Shown: piece after piece, positions 1-8,947 of the stretch | Position numbering within the stretch: the first letter of the stretch is position 1 | Layout: the number at the start of each line of letters is the position of its first letter | DNA from: JAPLJU01 sp036725345 | Lineage (GTDB): Bacteria; Desulfobacterota; Syntrophia; Syntrophales; UBA2192 | Length of the DNA: 64,000 bases | Reading direction: 5' to 3' | NCBI GenBank assembly: GCA_036725345.1 | Contig: DAIMEJ010000001.1 | Coordinates: forward strand, 310,001-374,000 | The notes under the pieces: model-generated | The model's database searches: none | The model's input: the letters and a program-made list of their open reading frames with translations, nothing else | What the model was told of the DNA's origin: nothing | Position numbers and translations under genes: made by a program

Positions 1-96
1 AAATATCCCCGAGAGTTCCGTGAGGACGCCTCGCTTGCTTCTGGCCTTCAAATCCTCGATGATATACTCCTTCCTGAAAATCTCCGCGATGTGCAT
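1..96 (-). CDS. ptsN: PTS IIA-like nitrogen regulatory protein PtsN, 5' part only
   Basis: Only the first 32 codons lie in the window; the gene runs off the left edge. The start is an ATG at 96 with a GAGAG-type ribosome site, 15 bases after the hpf stop. The N-terminus (MHIAEIF, then KEYIIEDLKA and GVLTELSGIF) matches the opening helix of the EIIA-Ntr family, which carries phosphate in the nitrogen PTS and acts as a regulator. The order rpoN-hpf-ptsN is the classical rpoN neighbourhood, which supports the call. The phosphorylated histidine lies outside the window and cannot be checked. Confidence 0.75.
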   Translation of the reverse strand, partial: MHIAEIFRKEYIIEDLKARSKRGVLTELSGIF

Positions 97-111
97 GTCG
101 CCGTCTCTCTT

Positions 112-651
112 CTAACTGTTGGCCTCGATCAAGGCATAGTCCCCGTCGTCCCGCCTGTAAATCACGTGGATATTCTCCGAACCGGCATCCCGGTAGATGA
201 TGAAGCGGTTCTTCGAACCCTCGATCTCCATGATGGCTTCATCGAGGGACATGGGCCGCAGTACCATTTTCTTTGTCTCGACGATTCTCAGTCGGACCGG
301 CTCCTCGTCCAATTCCTCGTCAGCACGTGAGCGGGTCATCACGCCGCCCTTGGCCGCGGTCGACTTGTGGCCTCTGAGTTTTTCCTTGTGCTTTTTCATC
401 TGGCGCTCGATTTTATCGATCACCGTGTCCACGGCCAGCTGCATGTCTTTCGCTTCTTCCTTGCCGTTGATATTGACTCCCCGGGCGCTGACATTCACCT
501 CGGCCACATTCCTGAACTTCTCCACGGAAAGCACGACATGGGCCTCGAGGGGTTTATCGATATATTTCTGGAGTTTCTTCAAACGCTCCGTGATGTAATC
601 CTTGAACCAGTCTTCCGATTCAGTGTTTCTGAACGTCACGGAAATCTGCAT
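112..651 (-). CDS. hpf: Ribosome hibernation promoting factor, long form
   Basis: About 179 residues. The N-terminal part (residues 1-100) has the S30AE/YfiA layout, beginning MQISVTFRNTE and containing a Lys-rich helix that binds the 30S subunit. A linker follows, and then a C-terminal domain of about 55 residues (VRLRIVETKKMVLRPMSLDE, ending FIIYRDAGSENIHVIYRRDD) typical of long HPF, which dimerises ribosomes into 100S particles. The ATG at 651 has a GAGGAGG site upstream; a GTG one codon earlier is the alternative. It lies between rpoN and ptsN as in many Proteobacteria, but has its own sigma-70-like promoter 260 bases downstream of rpoN, so it can probably be expressed separately. Confidence 0.9.
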   Translation of the reverse strand: MQISVTFRNTESEDWFKDYITERLKKLQKYIDKPLEAHVVLSVEKFRNVAEVNVSARGVNINGKEEAKDMQLAVDTVIDKIERQMKKHKEKLRGHKSTAAKGGVMTRSRADEELDEEPVRLRIVETKKMVLRPMSLDEAIMEIEGSKNRFIIYRDAGSENIHVIYRRDDGDYALIEANS

Positions 652-731
652 CACCGACGCCTCCTCATTCTCGTAATGCCCTGCCTGTTTTTCGCGGGGA
701 GAAGTCTTTCTCCGCGATGAAAGAAAGACCG

Positions 732-760
732 TCTATAGTGAAGTCGAATCAAAATGTCAA
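732..760 (-). promoter_or_regulatory. Sigma-70-like promoter of hpf
   Basis: Read on the minus strand, TTGACA (755-760) is followed after exactly 17 bases by TATAGA (732-737). It lies about 80 bases upstream of the hpf start. The transcribed leader holds a GC-rich hairpin near 693-717 (arms of the type CGCGG...CCGCG). Seen in sequence; the start site is inferred. Confidence 0.6.
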
Positions 761-913
761 CGATTATTTGTCAATGCCGCGCCGCTGTATTTTTACTTTG
801 AAATCAACGGATTGGCTGCAAAACCCTGCGGCGGAACGCGCGGCGCGGCGCGATAGGGCGCTGCGACGTTCTCCCTGTTTTTATCTTGTGGTTTTTAATT
901 TTCCGGTGGGACA

Positions 914-2371
914 TCAGGCCTTGGGCTTAAAGAAATATTTTTTCCTTTTGGAGGAAGGAAGTATCCCCATCATCTCGCGGTACTTGGCAACGGTTCGCCG
1001 CGCGATGGCGATGCCGTTCGCGCTCAGCTTTTCAACAATTTCACTGTCGCTCAGTGGTTTCCGGGCGTCCTCCAGGCTGATGATTTTCCGGATGTTTTCT
1101 TGAACGCTCTTGGAAGCGATGAAATCGCCGCTCGTCCTGCTGATACTGCTGTTGAAGAAATACTTGAGTTCGTATATGCCCCTGGGCGTGTGGACATATT
1201 TGTTGGTCGTGACGCGGCTGATCGTGGATTCGTGCATTTCCACGTCATCGGCCACATCTCTCAGCACCAGCGGTTTGAGGAAATTGATACCCTGGTCAAA
1301 AAACTCCCTCTGAAACTTGACGATGCTCTCGGTGACTTTATAGATCGTTCGCTGCCTCTGCTGGATGCTCTTGATCAGCCAGGTGGCCGACTGCAGGCGG
1401 TCCTTGATGTACTTCTTGCAGTCCTCGCCGCTCGAACCGCCGTCCCCGACGCCCCCGAGAATCTCCCGGTAGAAGTTACTGATCCGGAGCCTGGGAAGCC
1501 CCTCGTCATTCAGGATAATCTTGTATTCATCGGCCACCTTTAACACATAGACATCCGGAACGATATACTGCGGCCGTTCTTCGTTGTATTGCAGGCCGGG
1601 TTTCGGATCCATGTTGCTGATGAGGAGCACGGCATCCAGAACGGCCGAGAGGGGGACCTTCATTTTCCTCGCGATGGCATTGTAATTCTTCGTCTCCATT
1701 TCGTTGAGGTGATCCCGGATGACGGCTTCGACGACGGGGCTCATGCTGCCGAGATATTTCGACTGGATCAGGAGGCACTCCTTCAGGTCCCGTGCCGCAA
1801 CACCGGGGGGATCGAATTCCTGTATCCTCTTCAGAACAGCCTCAACGGCTTCCGCATCGACCCCTTCCTGAAGGGCGATTTCCTCCGTCGTCGCCATGAG
1901 GTATCCGTTGTTATCGAGGTTTCCGATAATCTGCTCGCCGATTTTACGCTGCTGTTCTTCCATTCGTGACAGGCTCAGCTGCCATATGAGGTGGTCCGTC
2001 AGGGTCGTTTTCTTGGTGAGCATGTTTTCCCAGGAGGGTCCCTCATCGTCCTCGCGGTCGTAACTCACCCTCATGGGGCCGTAGTCCTCGATATAGCTGT
2101 CCCAGTCGAATTCCTCCTTGCCGTCCCCCTCGCCCGTCAGCTCCTCCGTTTTTTCGGCGACCTTGATCTCCTCGATTTCGGGCGTCATTTCCTCTTCGGC
2201 GTATTCCTCCGTTGCACTCTCCTCGAGGAGCGGATTTTCCTCCATTTCCTGCTGGATCATGTCGACGAGTTCGAGCCGCGAGAGTTGAAGCAGTTTGATC
2301 GCCTGCTGCAACTGAGGCGTCATGATCAGCTGCTGCGTCAACTTCAGACTCTGTTTGAGTTCGTAAGCCAT
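914..2371 (-). CDS. rpoN: RNA polymerase sigma-54 factor
   Basis: 485 residues, normal length. Region I (residues 1-50) is the Gln/Leu-rich activator-interacting segment (LKLTQQLIMTPQLQQAIKLL). An acidic region II follows at about 55-110, then the core-binding region. The C-terminus carries the RpoN box, ARRTVAKYRE, which reads the -24 promoter element. The protein directs polymerase to -24/-12 promoters and needs an AAA+ activator; this window supplies one such activator (PilR) and one very good target promoter (pilin). The gene sits 25 bases downstream of lptB in the LPS-export operon, the standard arrangement. Confidence 0.97.
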   Translation of the reverse strand: MAYELKQSLKLTQQLIMTPQLQQAIKLLQLSRLELVDMIQQEMEENPLLEESATEEYAEEEMTPEIEEIKVAEKTEELTGEGDGKEEFDWDSYIEDYGPMRVSYDREDDEGPSWENMLTKKTTLTDHLIWQLSLSRMEEQQRKIGEQIIGNLDNNGYLMATTEEIALQEGVDAEAVEAVLKRIQEFDPPGVAARDLKECLLIQSKYLGSMSPVVEAVIRDHLNEMETKNYNAIARKMKVPLSAVLDAVLLISNMDPKPGLQYNEERPQYIVPDVYVLKVADEYKIILNDEGLPRLRISNFYREILGGVGDGGSSGEDCKKYIKDRLQSATWLIKSIQQRQRTIYKVTESIVKFQREFFDQGINFLKPLVLRDVADDVEMHESTISRVTTNKYVHTPRGIYELKYFFNSSISRTSGDFIASKSVQENIRKIISLEDARKPLSDSEIVEKLSANGIAIARRTVAKYREMMGILPSSKRKKYFFKPKA

Positions 2372-2396
2372 CTTCCCTACCGAACAGACCCCGGCA

Positions 2397-3122
2397 TCAG
2401 AATTTGAAATCTTCCCCCAGGTAAAACTTTTTCGCGATCTCGCTCCGGGCGATCTCGTCAGGGTAACCCTCCATGAGCAGTACCCCCTCGTTCAGGATGT
2501 AGGCCCGGTCACAGACGGAAAGGGTTTCCCGGACATTATGATCGGAAATGATAACGCCAATTCCCTTTGCTTTCAGTTTGAAAATGATCTTCTGGATATC
2601 CGCCACGGCCAGAGGATCGATGCCCGCGAAGGGTTCGTCCAGAAGAATAAACCGGGGGGAGGTCACGAGCGCCCGTGTGATTTCCACCCGTCTCCGCTCG
2701 CCCCCCGAGAGGGAGTAGGCCATGTGATCGGCCAGGTTTGACAGATCGAGTTCTCCCAGAAGATGCCTCAGCCGTTCTTCCTTTTCCTGGGGTTCCAGGC
2801 CGAGAGTTTCGACAATGGCCATGATATTGTCTTTCACCGTCAACTTCCGGAATACCGACGGCTCCTGGGGCAGATAGCTGATGCCCTTCCTGGCCCGGAT
2901 ATACATAGGATATCGGGTTATGTCCTCCGTATCAAGCAAAATGCTTCCGCTGTCCGGCGAAATAAGACCGACAATCATGTAAAACGTCGTCGTCTTCCCT
3001 GCACCGTTGGGACCCAGAAGGCCCACAACCTCGCCCTGATGAATTTCGAGATGAACGGCGTTGACCACGGGTCTTGAATGGTATGTTTTGGTCAACCCTG
3101 TCGCGGTCAGTCGCCCCGTCAT
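2397..3122 (-). CDS. lptB: LPS export ABC transporter ATP-binding protein LptB
   Basis: 241 residues. Walker A is GPNGAGKTT, the ABC signature LSGGERRR, and Walker B FILLDEPFAGIDP, with the LptB-like Q-loop region YLPQEPSVFRKLTV. LptB powers extraction of LPS from the inner membrane by LptFG and its transfer to the LptC-LptA bridge. Its start codon overlaps the lptA stop by four bases (ATGA), so translation is probably coupled. LptF and LptG are not in the window, as is usual for this operon. Confidence 0.95.
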   Translation of the reverse strand: MTGRLTATGLTKTYHSRPVVNAVHLEIHQGEVVGLLGPNGAGKTTTFYMIVGLISPDSGSILLDTEDITRYPMYIRARKGISYLPQEPSVFRKLTVKDNIMAIVETLGLEPQEKEERLRHLLGELDLSNLADHMAYSLSGGERRRVEITRALVTSPRFILLDEPFAGIDPLAVADIQKIIFKLKAKGIGVIISDHNVRETLSVCDRAYILNEGVLLMEGYPDEIARSEIAKKFYLGEDFKF

Positions 3123-3688
3123 TCCCGCTTTTTCTCTTCTTTCTTTTCTTCGGGATGGATCGTCGCCGACACCCGCTTGCCCCGGGTGCCTTCCACCACC
3201 CCGCGCTTCTCTTCCATGAAGACGATGACCCGGTCCCCCTCGATGATGTTTTCCCCTTCCCTGAGGACGGGGTTTCCGGTAACGATGGTCTTCTGTTCGC
3301 GCCGGTGGAAGACCGCCTTCTCCCCCGTCACGATCCGCTCCCCCTGCGTGATCCGGACGTTCCCCCGGGCTTCTATCCTCGAGACCTCAGTACCCCCTTC
3401 GCGGTTTCCGGGTCCGCCGCCGCCTGAACTTTCCGGCTTTTCAAAGTAAAAGGTCAGCGTGTCCGAATGAAGAACCCAGTCGTCCTGCTTGGCCACCACG
3501 TTGCCCGAAAAAACGGCCATTTCCTTCGCCCTGTATGCCTCCAGGTGATCGGCGGTGATATGGGTCGGTTTGCCCTCCCGACCGCTAAAGCTTCCGAAAA
3601 CGTCTTTCTCGCGGCCCTCCTCCGCACCCGAAGACGCCGGAAGCAGGAACAACAAGACGGCGAGGACGACGATGGAAAAACGCCTCAT
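3119..3688 (-). CDS. lptA: LPS transport periplasmic protein LptA (OstA-like)
   Basis: About 189 residues from the ATG at 3688, which has a GGTGAGAG ribosome site; starts at 3703/3706 are possible. The N-terminus is a clear signal peptide (MRRFSIVVLAVLLFLLPASS, then an AEE-type mature start). The mature part is an OstA beta-jellyroll with alternating strands (ITADHLEAYRAKEMAVFSGN, then VRITQGERIVTGEKAVF). It ends in a Lys/Glu-rich tail. It would form the periplasmic bridge carrying LPS from LptC to the outer membrane. It overlaps lptB by four bases and follows lptC by six. Confidence 0.9.
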   Translation of the reverse strand: MRRFSIVVLAVLLFLLPASSGAEEGREKDVFGSFSGREGKPTHITADHLEAYRAKEMAVFSGNVVAKQDDWVLHSDTLTFYFEKPESSGGGGPGNREGGTEVSRIEARGNVRITQGERIVTGEKAVFHRREQKTIVTGNPVLREGENIIEGDRVIVFMEEKRGVVEGTRGKRVSATIHPEEKKEEKKRE

Positions 3689-3711
3689 TCTCTCACCCGT
3701 CATCACAACCG

Positions 3712-4308
3712 CTATCGTAAAACGGCATTCACCCTTGAGGATAACCGGACCTCCTCCGTGTTCAAATGGACGGACATACCGACACCCTGGATTTCCAGCG
3801 TCGATGATTGAAGCTTCACGTCCCGGTCCGCCCGGATCACATGGTCCGCGTCGGAGTATTTGAGCGCCGCCGTGTCGAATCGCCAGCCGGTGCTCGAGGT
3901 GACATTCACATCCCCCTGGAGCTCCGCGTTCCTGGTGTCCGTGTGAAGCAATCCTTTATCGCCCCTCATGACGTAACTCTGGCCGTCCTTCATCGTGAGC
4001 TTGATCCTGACCTTGTCGAAATAGGCGAGGTTATCCTTGCGGACAAAACGGACGGACTCCGCGTCGATCTCCCAGATGGTGCCGCTGTCCGTCACTTCGG
4101 TGTAATGGGCGTTTTGAATGTGTACATCCGCATCGTCCGTCAGGATTTTTAATGCATCCTCCTTCACGGTCTCCTGCTGCTCCAGCGCGCGGCCGATCAT
4201 CCAGAAGGCGGCGAGTGCGATGCACAGCCCCCCCAGCAGCATCATCCTCTGTGTTCTGGAACGGTTCCGGAGGGCCTCCCGTAAAGACTTCAACAAGTTA
4301 CGCGGCAT
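3712..4308 (-). CDS. lptC: LPS export system protein LptC
   Basis: 198 residues. One N-terminal transmembrane helix (about residues 22-42, MMLLGGLCIALAAFWMIG) is followed by a periplasmic OstA-like jellyroll (DADVHIQNAHYTEVTDSG, VMRGDKGLLHT, ALKYSDADHVIRADRDV). LptC is the bitopic inner-membrane protein that receives LPS from LptBFG and passes it to LptA. Sequence conservation in this family is low, so the call rests on topology, fold pattern and position between kdsC and lptA. Confidence 0.88.
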   Translation of the reverse strand: MPRNLLKSLREALRNRSRTQRMMLLGGLCIALAAFWMIGRALEQQETVKEDALKILTDDADVHIQNAHYTEVTDSGTIWEIDAESVRFVRKDNLAYFDKVRIKLTMKDGQSYVMRGDKGLLHTDTRNAELQGDVNVTSSTGWRFDTAALKYSDADHVIRADRDVKLQSSTLEIQGVGMSVHLNTEEVRLSSRVNAVLR

Positions 4309-4387
4309 ATCTTTCTTTCAGCCGGTGGCGGAAACATACCACCCGATGATTCTTCTGTAAAGACCAAACATCTTTTTCCCTGAATAC

Positions 4388-4930
4388 CTAAAGGCTTCCG
4401 TATCTCCTCCGGATGTCCGCCCACTTCCCCTGTCCCTTGAGGATGACCTCGCAAACCTCCCGGACGGCGCCCCGCCCCCCCTTTTTTTTCGTCACATAAT
4501 GGGCGGCTTTCCTGGCCTCCGCGACGGCGTCGAGAACGGCCACCGAAAATCCGGCTTTTCTCATGACAGGCACATCGACGATGTCGTCGCCGGCGTAAGC
4601 CGCCTCCGATGCCTTGAGCCCTGCTCTTTCGAGAAGAGCCTCGAAGACTTCGGCCTTGTTCAGGGCGCCCTGGTAGACCTCCGTGACGCCCAGTTCCCTC
4701 GCCCGTTGCTCGACGACCCTCGATTTTCGACCTGTCAGAAAAACGACCTCGATGCCGGTGCGCATGAGCATTTTCAGCCCGTGACCGTCACGAACGTCAA
4801 AAAACTTCGTTTCCCGGCCGCGGTCGTCCATGACGATCCGCCCGTCGGTGAGGACACCGTCCACGTCTAGCACGAGCATCTTGATCTTCCGGACTCTCCG
4901 GGCTGTCGACAAATTCGGAGGTCTTTTCAT
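4388..4930 (-). CDS. kdsC: 3-deoxy-D-manno-octulosonate 8-phosphate phosphatase
   Basis: 180 residues, the usual size of the C0-type HAD phosphatase KdsC. HAD motif I is LDVDGVLTDG with the two catalytic aspartates, motif II is FLTGRKS, the lysine region is ALNKAEVF, and motif III is YAGDDIVDVPVM. It removes phosphate from Kdo-8-P to give Kdo for the LPS inner core. It overlaps the end of kdsA by four bases, so the two consecutive Kdo steps are translationally coupled. The glycine/lysine patch KKKGGRGAVREV near the C-terminus is typical of the family. Confidence 0.95.
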   Translation of the reverse strand: MKRPPNLSTARRVRKIKMLVLDVDGVLTDGRIVMDDRGRETKFFDVRDGHGLKMLMRTGIEVVFLTGRKSRVVEQRARELGVTEVYQGALNKAEVFEALLERAGLKASEAAYAGDDIVDVPVMRKAGFSVAVLDAVAEARKAAHYVTKKKGGRGAVREVCEVILKGQGKWADIRRRYGSL

Positions 4931-5757
4931 GCCTTCATCCCTCCCTTGACAATACCGTCGATGGCCTTCAGAACCCTGAGCAGCTCGGGGAGTGCCCCCA
5001 GTTCCAGGGAATTCGGTCCGTCGCAGAGCGCTTCTTCAGGCCGGGGATGCACTTCCATGAAGAGGGCGTCCACACCCACGGCGACGGCCGCCCGGGAAAG
5101 CCCCGGAACCATCTCCCTCTCGCCGCCCGAAGCGTCCCCTGCCCCCCCCGGCAGCTGCACGCTGTGGGTGGCGTCGTAGGCGACGGGGTAGCCCAGGGAG
5201 CGGAGAATGGAAAGGGAACGGAAATCCGAGACGAGATTGTTGTACCCGAAAGTCGTTCCCCGCTCCGTGATCAGCAGGTTATCGTTTCCCGTTGAGACCA
5301 CCTTTCGGATAATGTGGCTCATGTCCCAGGGTGCGAGAAACTGTCCTTTTTTGACGTTCACCACCTTTGCCTTTCTGGCCACTTCGATGATGAAGTCCGT
5401 CTGGCGGCAGAGGAAAGCCGGGACCTGGACGACATCGAGGACAGCGGCGGCCTCACCGATCTCCTCGAAACGATGCACATCGGACAGGACCGGAATGCCG
5501 ATCCTTTCTTTGACCTTTTTCAGTATCTCGAGACCTTTCCCGAAACCAGGCCCCCGATAGGCGTCCAGGGAGGTCCGGTTCGCCTTGTCGTAGGACGCCT
5601 TGAAGATAAAGAATATGCCCAACTCGTCCGTCATTTTCTTCAGCTGACGGGCGATCTCCATCGTCCTGCCCTCGTCCTCGATGACGCAGGGACCCGCGAT
5701 GAGGACAAAAGGCTCCCCGCCGCCCATGGCCGCTTTTCCGATCCTGATTTTCTTCAT
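4927..5757 (-). CDS. kdsA: 2-dehydro-3-deoxyphosphooctonate aldolase (Kdo-8-P synthase)
   Basis: About 276 residues. The ATG at 5757 has a GGAG site six bases upstream; a GTG at 5763 is the alternative. Family motifs include LIAGPCVIEDE near the N-terminus, FKASYDKANRTS, GIPVLSDVH, VQVPAFLCRQTDF and FGYNNLVSDFRS. The protein condenses phosphoenolpyruvate with arabinose 5-phosphate. The VQVPAFLCRQTD stretch carries the cysteine that marks metal-dependent Kdo-8-P synthases, so this is probably the metal-requiring class (inference). It is followed directly by kdsC. Confidence 0.96.
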   Translation of the reverse strand: MKKIRIGKAAMGGGEPFVLIAGPCVIEDEGRTMEIARQLKKMTDELGIFFIFKASYDKANRTSLDAYRGPGFGKGLEILKKVKERIGIPVLSDVHRFEEIGEAAAVLDVVQVPAFLCRQTDFIIEVARKAKVVNVKKGQFLAPWDMSHIIRKVVSTGNDNLLITERGTTFGYNNLVSDFRSLSILRSLGYPVAYDATHSVQLPGGAGDASGGEREMVPGLSRAAVAVGVDALFMEVHPRPEEALCDGPNSLELGALPELLRVLKAIDGIVKGGMKA

Positions 5758-5776
5758 AGGCACTCCGCCGACCCCG

Positions 5777-7798
5777 TCACTCCTTGAGTTTTTTCTGAAT
5801 CTCGCTGACTTTCATGCGCCTGATCCCGTCAGCCGCCTCACCGGAATCGGGGTTGATATTGTAGGCGCTCGTGTAGGCCTCCAGCGCTTCCCTGCTCTTG
5901 CCCTTTTTCTCGTAGGCCTTCGCCAGCTGCAGGTATGTCTGTTCATCCTTTTTGCCGTGCTGGAGGGCCGTCCTGTAATTCTCGATGGCCTGATCCGTCT
6001 GCCCCTTCAGCTCGGACACGCGGCCGAGACCCGAATAGCCCGCGGCCTTCCCACCCTCCATGCCGGTGAGTTTCTTGTAGGTTTTGATCGCCCCGTCGTA
6101 GTTCCTGGTCCTCACGTAATAATCCCCCAGGATCGTGAGGACCTCGATGCTGGGGCTCACGGCGGCGACTTTCTCGTACTCGCGGATGGCGTCCTTCTCC
6201 CTTCCCATTTTACGGAAGACGGTGGCAAGGTTGTAGCGCACCTGCGTGTCCTTGCTTCCGAGTTCGATGGCTTTCGCGTAATTCCAGGAGGCCTCCTTGT
6301 ATTGTTTCAACTCCCCGTAGGCAAAGCCGGTGTGGGCATAGACCGCCGCGTTTTTCGGCGAAGATTTTTTCAGTTTGTTGAAAAACACCACCGCGTCGCG
6401 GTAGCGCTTTTCCTGAAAATAAATGTTCGAGAGCCGGTTCAGGGCATCCGCGTTATCCGGTCTGGCCGTCAGCACCTTTTCATACTCCGAAGCGGCTTCA
6501 CGGTACATCTTTCCTTTTTCATAAGCCATCGCCAGGTGGTACCGCGTGTCGGGATCATCGGGTCTGGCCTTGAGGGATCTCTGATAGTCTTCAACCTCTT
6601 CCTTCCAGTTCCGCCTGGCGCTCTGGTCTCTGGCGGGGGCCGTCCGCGTCCCGGTATCTTTGGGCTTCTCCTGGATCACCTCGGAATAGAGTTTGATGGC
6701 CGCCTGGTGATCGCCCGCGCGCTTGTAAGCATCGGCCAGTGCCGCCTTGATCGCCTTGTCCTGCGGATTCTTCTCGAGGGCTTTACGGTACTGCTCGATG
6801 GCGCTTTGCGTCTTGCCGGTCATCTCGTAAGCCTCTCCGAGGTTCATGAGAACATTGACGTCATTGGGGTTCCATTTCAGGGATTCCTGGTAATTGGCGA
6901 TAGCACGGTCCCACTTTTTCTGTTTCCCGTAGGCAAGGGCAATGGTGGCGTAGGCGCCGGCGTCTTTCGGGTTCACCTTGACGAGGTTCTTGGCCGTCTC
7001 CTGGGCCTGGAGATAATCCTTCTTCGCAAGGTAGCAGCGCGAGAGTTCCCTCAGGGCGACCTCATCGCCGGGTTTTGCCGCAAGAACCGTTCGGTACTCC
7101 CGGATGGCCCGGTCGATGTTTCCGGCCTTCACGTGGGCCGCTGCCAGGGTCTTCCGGAGATTCACATCGTCCTTGCTTGCGGCCACGGCCTGCTCCAAGT
7201 ATCGGAGCTGTGACCGCTGGCTGTCCGAATCCTTCGCGAACCGCAGCCAATCCTGGGGGGAAACCTCCACCTGCACCGGGATCCTGGCAATCTCCTCCCC
7301 CTTGAATTTGACGGCGATGCCGTAGGCGTAAAGCCCGTCCTTTTTCGATGCCGCTCTTTCACCCACGACCCGGTCGACGAGTTCGACGCCCTTCAGAAGG
7401 ACTCGGAGATCACTGTCGCCCCCCGCACCCTCCACATCCACCGTAATTCCCCTTCCGAAGGGCGAGCTTGTGGAGACCTCCTTGACAACAAACTCATCCC
7501 GGTACGTCAGAACAAATACGTTGTCCTCTCTGAGCTTCTCATCGGCACCGTTTCTCTCTATGACGAGATAATAAAAACGCGGTTTCCCGCCCAGAAAAGT
7601 GGATACGGCGTCCCTGGTCCTGGAAAACCACCCTTCGCCGCCTTTCGTCTTGCCCGACTGTTCGTCCAAAAGGGCAGCCGCCCCGGCGACGAGGAGTGAT
7701 AAAAGGAAGACCGCCGCGAGGAAGAGAAGGACCCGCCTTGATTTTCCCGTTCTTCTGTTTTTCGGCTTCATAAAGGCTGAAACATCATCGTCTTTCAT
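5777..7798 (-). CDS. Membrane-anchored tetratricopeptide repeat protein
   Basis: 673 residues from the ATG at 7798; a longer reading frame upstream only runs inside xerD and is not credible. A basic N-terminus precedes one transmembrane helix (about residues 21-43, VLLFLAAVFLLSLLVAGAAALL). Then comes a domain of about 150 residues with no recognised family, followed by about 12 TPR units from residue 165 to the end, with the usual pattern (LGEAYEMTGKTQSAIEQYRKAL). One unit near residue 380 is degenerate (TGTRTAPARDQSARRNWKEE). It lies between xerD and kdsA, so it may be a scaffold for envelope assembly, but the function is unknown. Confidence 0.85.
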   Translation of the reverse strand: MKDDDVSAFMKPKNRRTGKSRRVLLFLAAVFLLSLLVAGAAALLDEQSGKTKGGEGWFSRTRDAVSTFLGGKPRFYYLVIERNGADEKLREDNVFVLTYRDEFVVKEVSTSSPFGRGITVDVEGAGGDSDLRVLLKGVELVDRVVGERAASKKDGLYAYGIAVKFKGEEIARIPVQVEVSPQDWLRFAKDSDSQRSQLRYLEQAVAASKDDVNLRKTLAAAHVKAGNIDRAIREYRTVLAAKPGDEVALRELSRCYLAKKDYLQAQETAKNLVKVNPKDAGAYATIALAYGKQKKWDRAIANYQESLKWNPNDVNVLMNLGEAYEMTGKTQSAIEQYRKALEKNPQDKAIKAALADAYKRAGDHQAAIKLYSEVIQEKPKDTGTRTAPARDQSARRNWKEEVEDYQRSLKARPDDPDTRYHLAMAYEKGKMYREAASEYEKVLTARPDNADALNRLSNIYFQEKRYRDAVVFFNKLKKSSPKNAAVYAHTGFAYGELKQYKEASWNYAKAIELGSKDTQVRYNLATVFRKMGREKDAIREYEKVAAVSPSIEVLTILGDYYVRTRNYDGAIKTYKKLTGMEGGKAAGYSGLGRVSELKGQTDQAIENYRTALQHGKKDEQTYLQLAKAYEKKGKSREALEAYTSAYNINPDSGEAADGIRRMKVSEIQKKLKE

Positions 7799-7824
7799 CA
7801 GAGATCCGATCTCCCCGGACCGTC

Positions 7825-8715
7825 TCAGGAGCCCCGGGGATGATACTTCCTGTGAATTTCCTTGAGCCTCTCGCGCGTGACATGCGTGTAGACCTGCGTC
7901 GTCGAGATGTCGGCATGGCCGAGCATGACCTGGACGGCGCGCAGGTCGGCCCCTCCCTCCAGAAGATGGGTCGCGAAGGAGTGCCGGAAGGTGTGCGGGT
8001 GTACCTTCTTCTGAAGTCCCGCGAGGGCGGCGTATTTCCTGATCGTCTTCCAGAGGGCCTGTCGGGTAAGCCCCCCGCCTCTTCGGTTCACGAAGAGGAT
8101 ATTGGTTTTTTCCCCCTTCAGCAAAAGAGGCCTCGATTCGTCCACGTAGCGGCGAAGAATGGCGATGGCCGCCTTCCCCACGGGGACGATCCGCTCCTTT
8201 CTCCCCTTGCCCGTGGCGGCGAGACAACCGACCTGCCAGTTCAGGTCATTCACTGTGAGCGTCAGAAGCTCCGAGACGCGAAGCCCCGTGGCGTAGAGGA
8301 GCTCCAGCATGGCCCTGTCCCGGAGCCCCTGTGGCGTTGCGTCATCGGGTTTCTGCAGGAGTTTCTCCATCTCCCGGAGGTTGAGTGTGTCCGGAAGTCG
8401 CACCCAGGATTTTGCCAGGCTCACCTTCGTCAGCACATTTTCCGCTATGTGTCCCGATCTCAAGAGATACCGGTAGAAGCCCCGGATGGCGGCGAGATTT
8501 CTGTTGATCGATGTGGCGGAGAGCCCCCCCTTCTTGAGCGTTCCGAGAAAGTCCACGAGATGCCCGGGGTCGACGGCACCGAGCGCGGTGATTTCTTCCT
8601 CTTTGAGGTAATCGGCGAAACGCCGCAGGTCCCGGCTGTAGGCCTCCAGGGTGTTCAATGACGACCCCTTCTCCACGGCCATGAAATTCATAAACTCGTC
8701 GATCCGCTCGTCCAT
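7825..8715 (-). CDS. xerD: Tyrosine site-specific recombinase XerD
   Basis: 296 residues, the normal length. The N-terminal SAM-like DNA-binding domain (IDEFMNFMAVEKGSSLNTLE) is followed by the catalytic domain with the tyrosine-recombinase residues: Arg in ATGLRVSELL, His-x-x-Arg in HPHTFRHSFATHLL, His in LGHADISTT and the nucleophile Tyr in TQVYTHVT. XerC/XerD resolve chromosome dimers at dif. It begins the LPS/rpoN operon. XerD fits better than XerC by overall feel, but the two are hard to separate without alignment, and no partner or dif site was found here. Confidence 0.9.
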   Translation of the reverse strand: MDERIDEFMNFMAVEKGSSLNTLEAYSRDLRRFADYLKEEEITALGAVDPGHLVDFLGTLKKGGLSATSINRNLAAIRGFYRYLLRSGHIAENVLTKVSLAKSWVRLPDTLNLREMEKLLQKPDDATPQGLRDRAMLELLYATGLRVSELLTLTVNDLNWQVGCLAATGKGRKERIVPVGKAAIAILRRYVDESRPLLLKGEKTNILFVNRRGGGLTRQALWKTIRKYAALAGLQKKVHPHTFRHSFATHLLEGGADLRAVQVMLGHADISTTQVYTHVTRERLKEIHRKYHPRGS

Positions 8716-8887
8716 CGCCTGAAGATAAATTTCAAGGTATTTCGCCGATATCTATCGCAAATCACTTCGGGAGGCAAAGTTTTTTTTACCGTCCTCAAAG
8801 ATGGAACAACAAAGGATGAGAATAAGTTGCTCCATGACAGGATGGGGTTCCAGAAGAATTGGTTAAGGTATCCGGGGATATAAAAAA

Positions 8888-8913
8888 GAGGGCCGCTTTT
8901 CAAAGCGGCCCTC
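8888..8913 (-). terminator. Rho-independent terminator of the pilin gene
   Basis: A perfect inverted repeat: GAGGGCCGCTTT (8888-8899) and AAAGCGGCCCTC (8902-8913). On the minus strand it is followed at once by a run of six T. It lies 35 bases beyond the pilin stop, so it ends the pilin transcript before xerD. Confidence 0.85.
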
Positions 8914-8947
8914 GATGAAAAAAATGCACGCTCGATTTTGTGAATGC

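Noticed and set aside
5681..7213. A 510-residue plus-strand frame opposite the TPR gene
   Set aside because: It is the antisense shadow of the TPR repeats and the kdsA start; it has no ribosome site or recognisable domain.
7799..8227. N-terminal extension of the TPR protein reading frame by 143 residues
   Set aside because: It lies fully inside xerD on the same strand in another frame, has an Arg/Gly-rich composition, and the ATG at 7798 starts a normal signal-anchor sequence.
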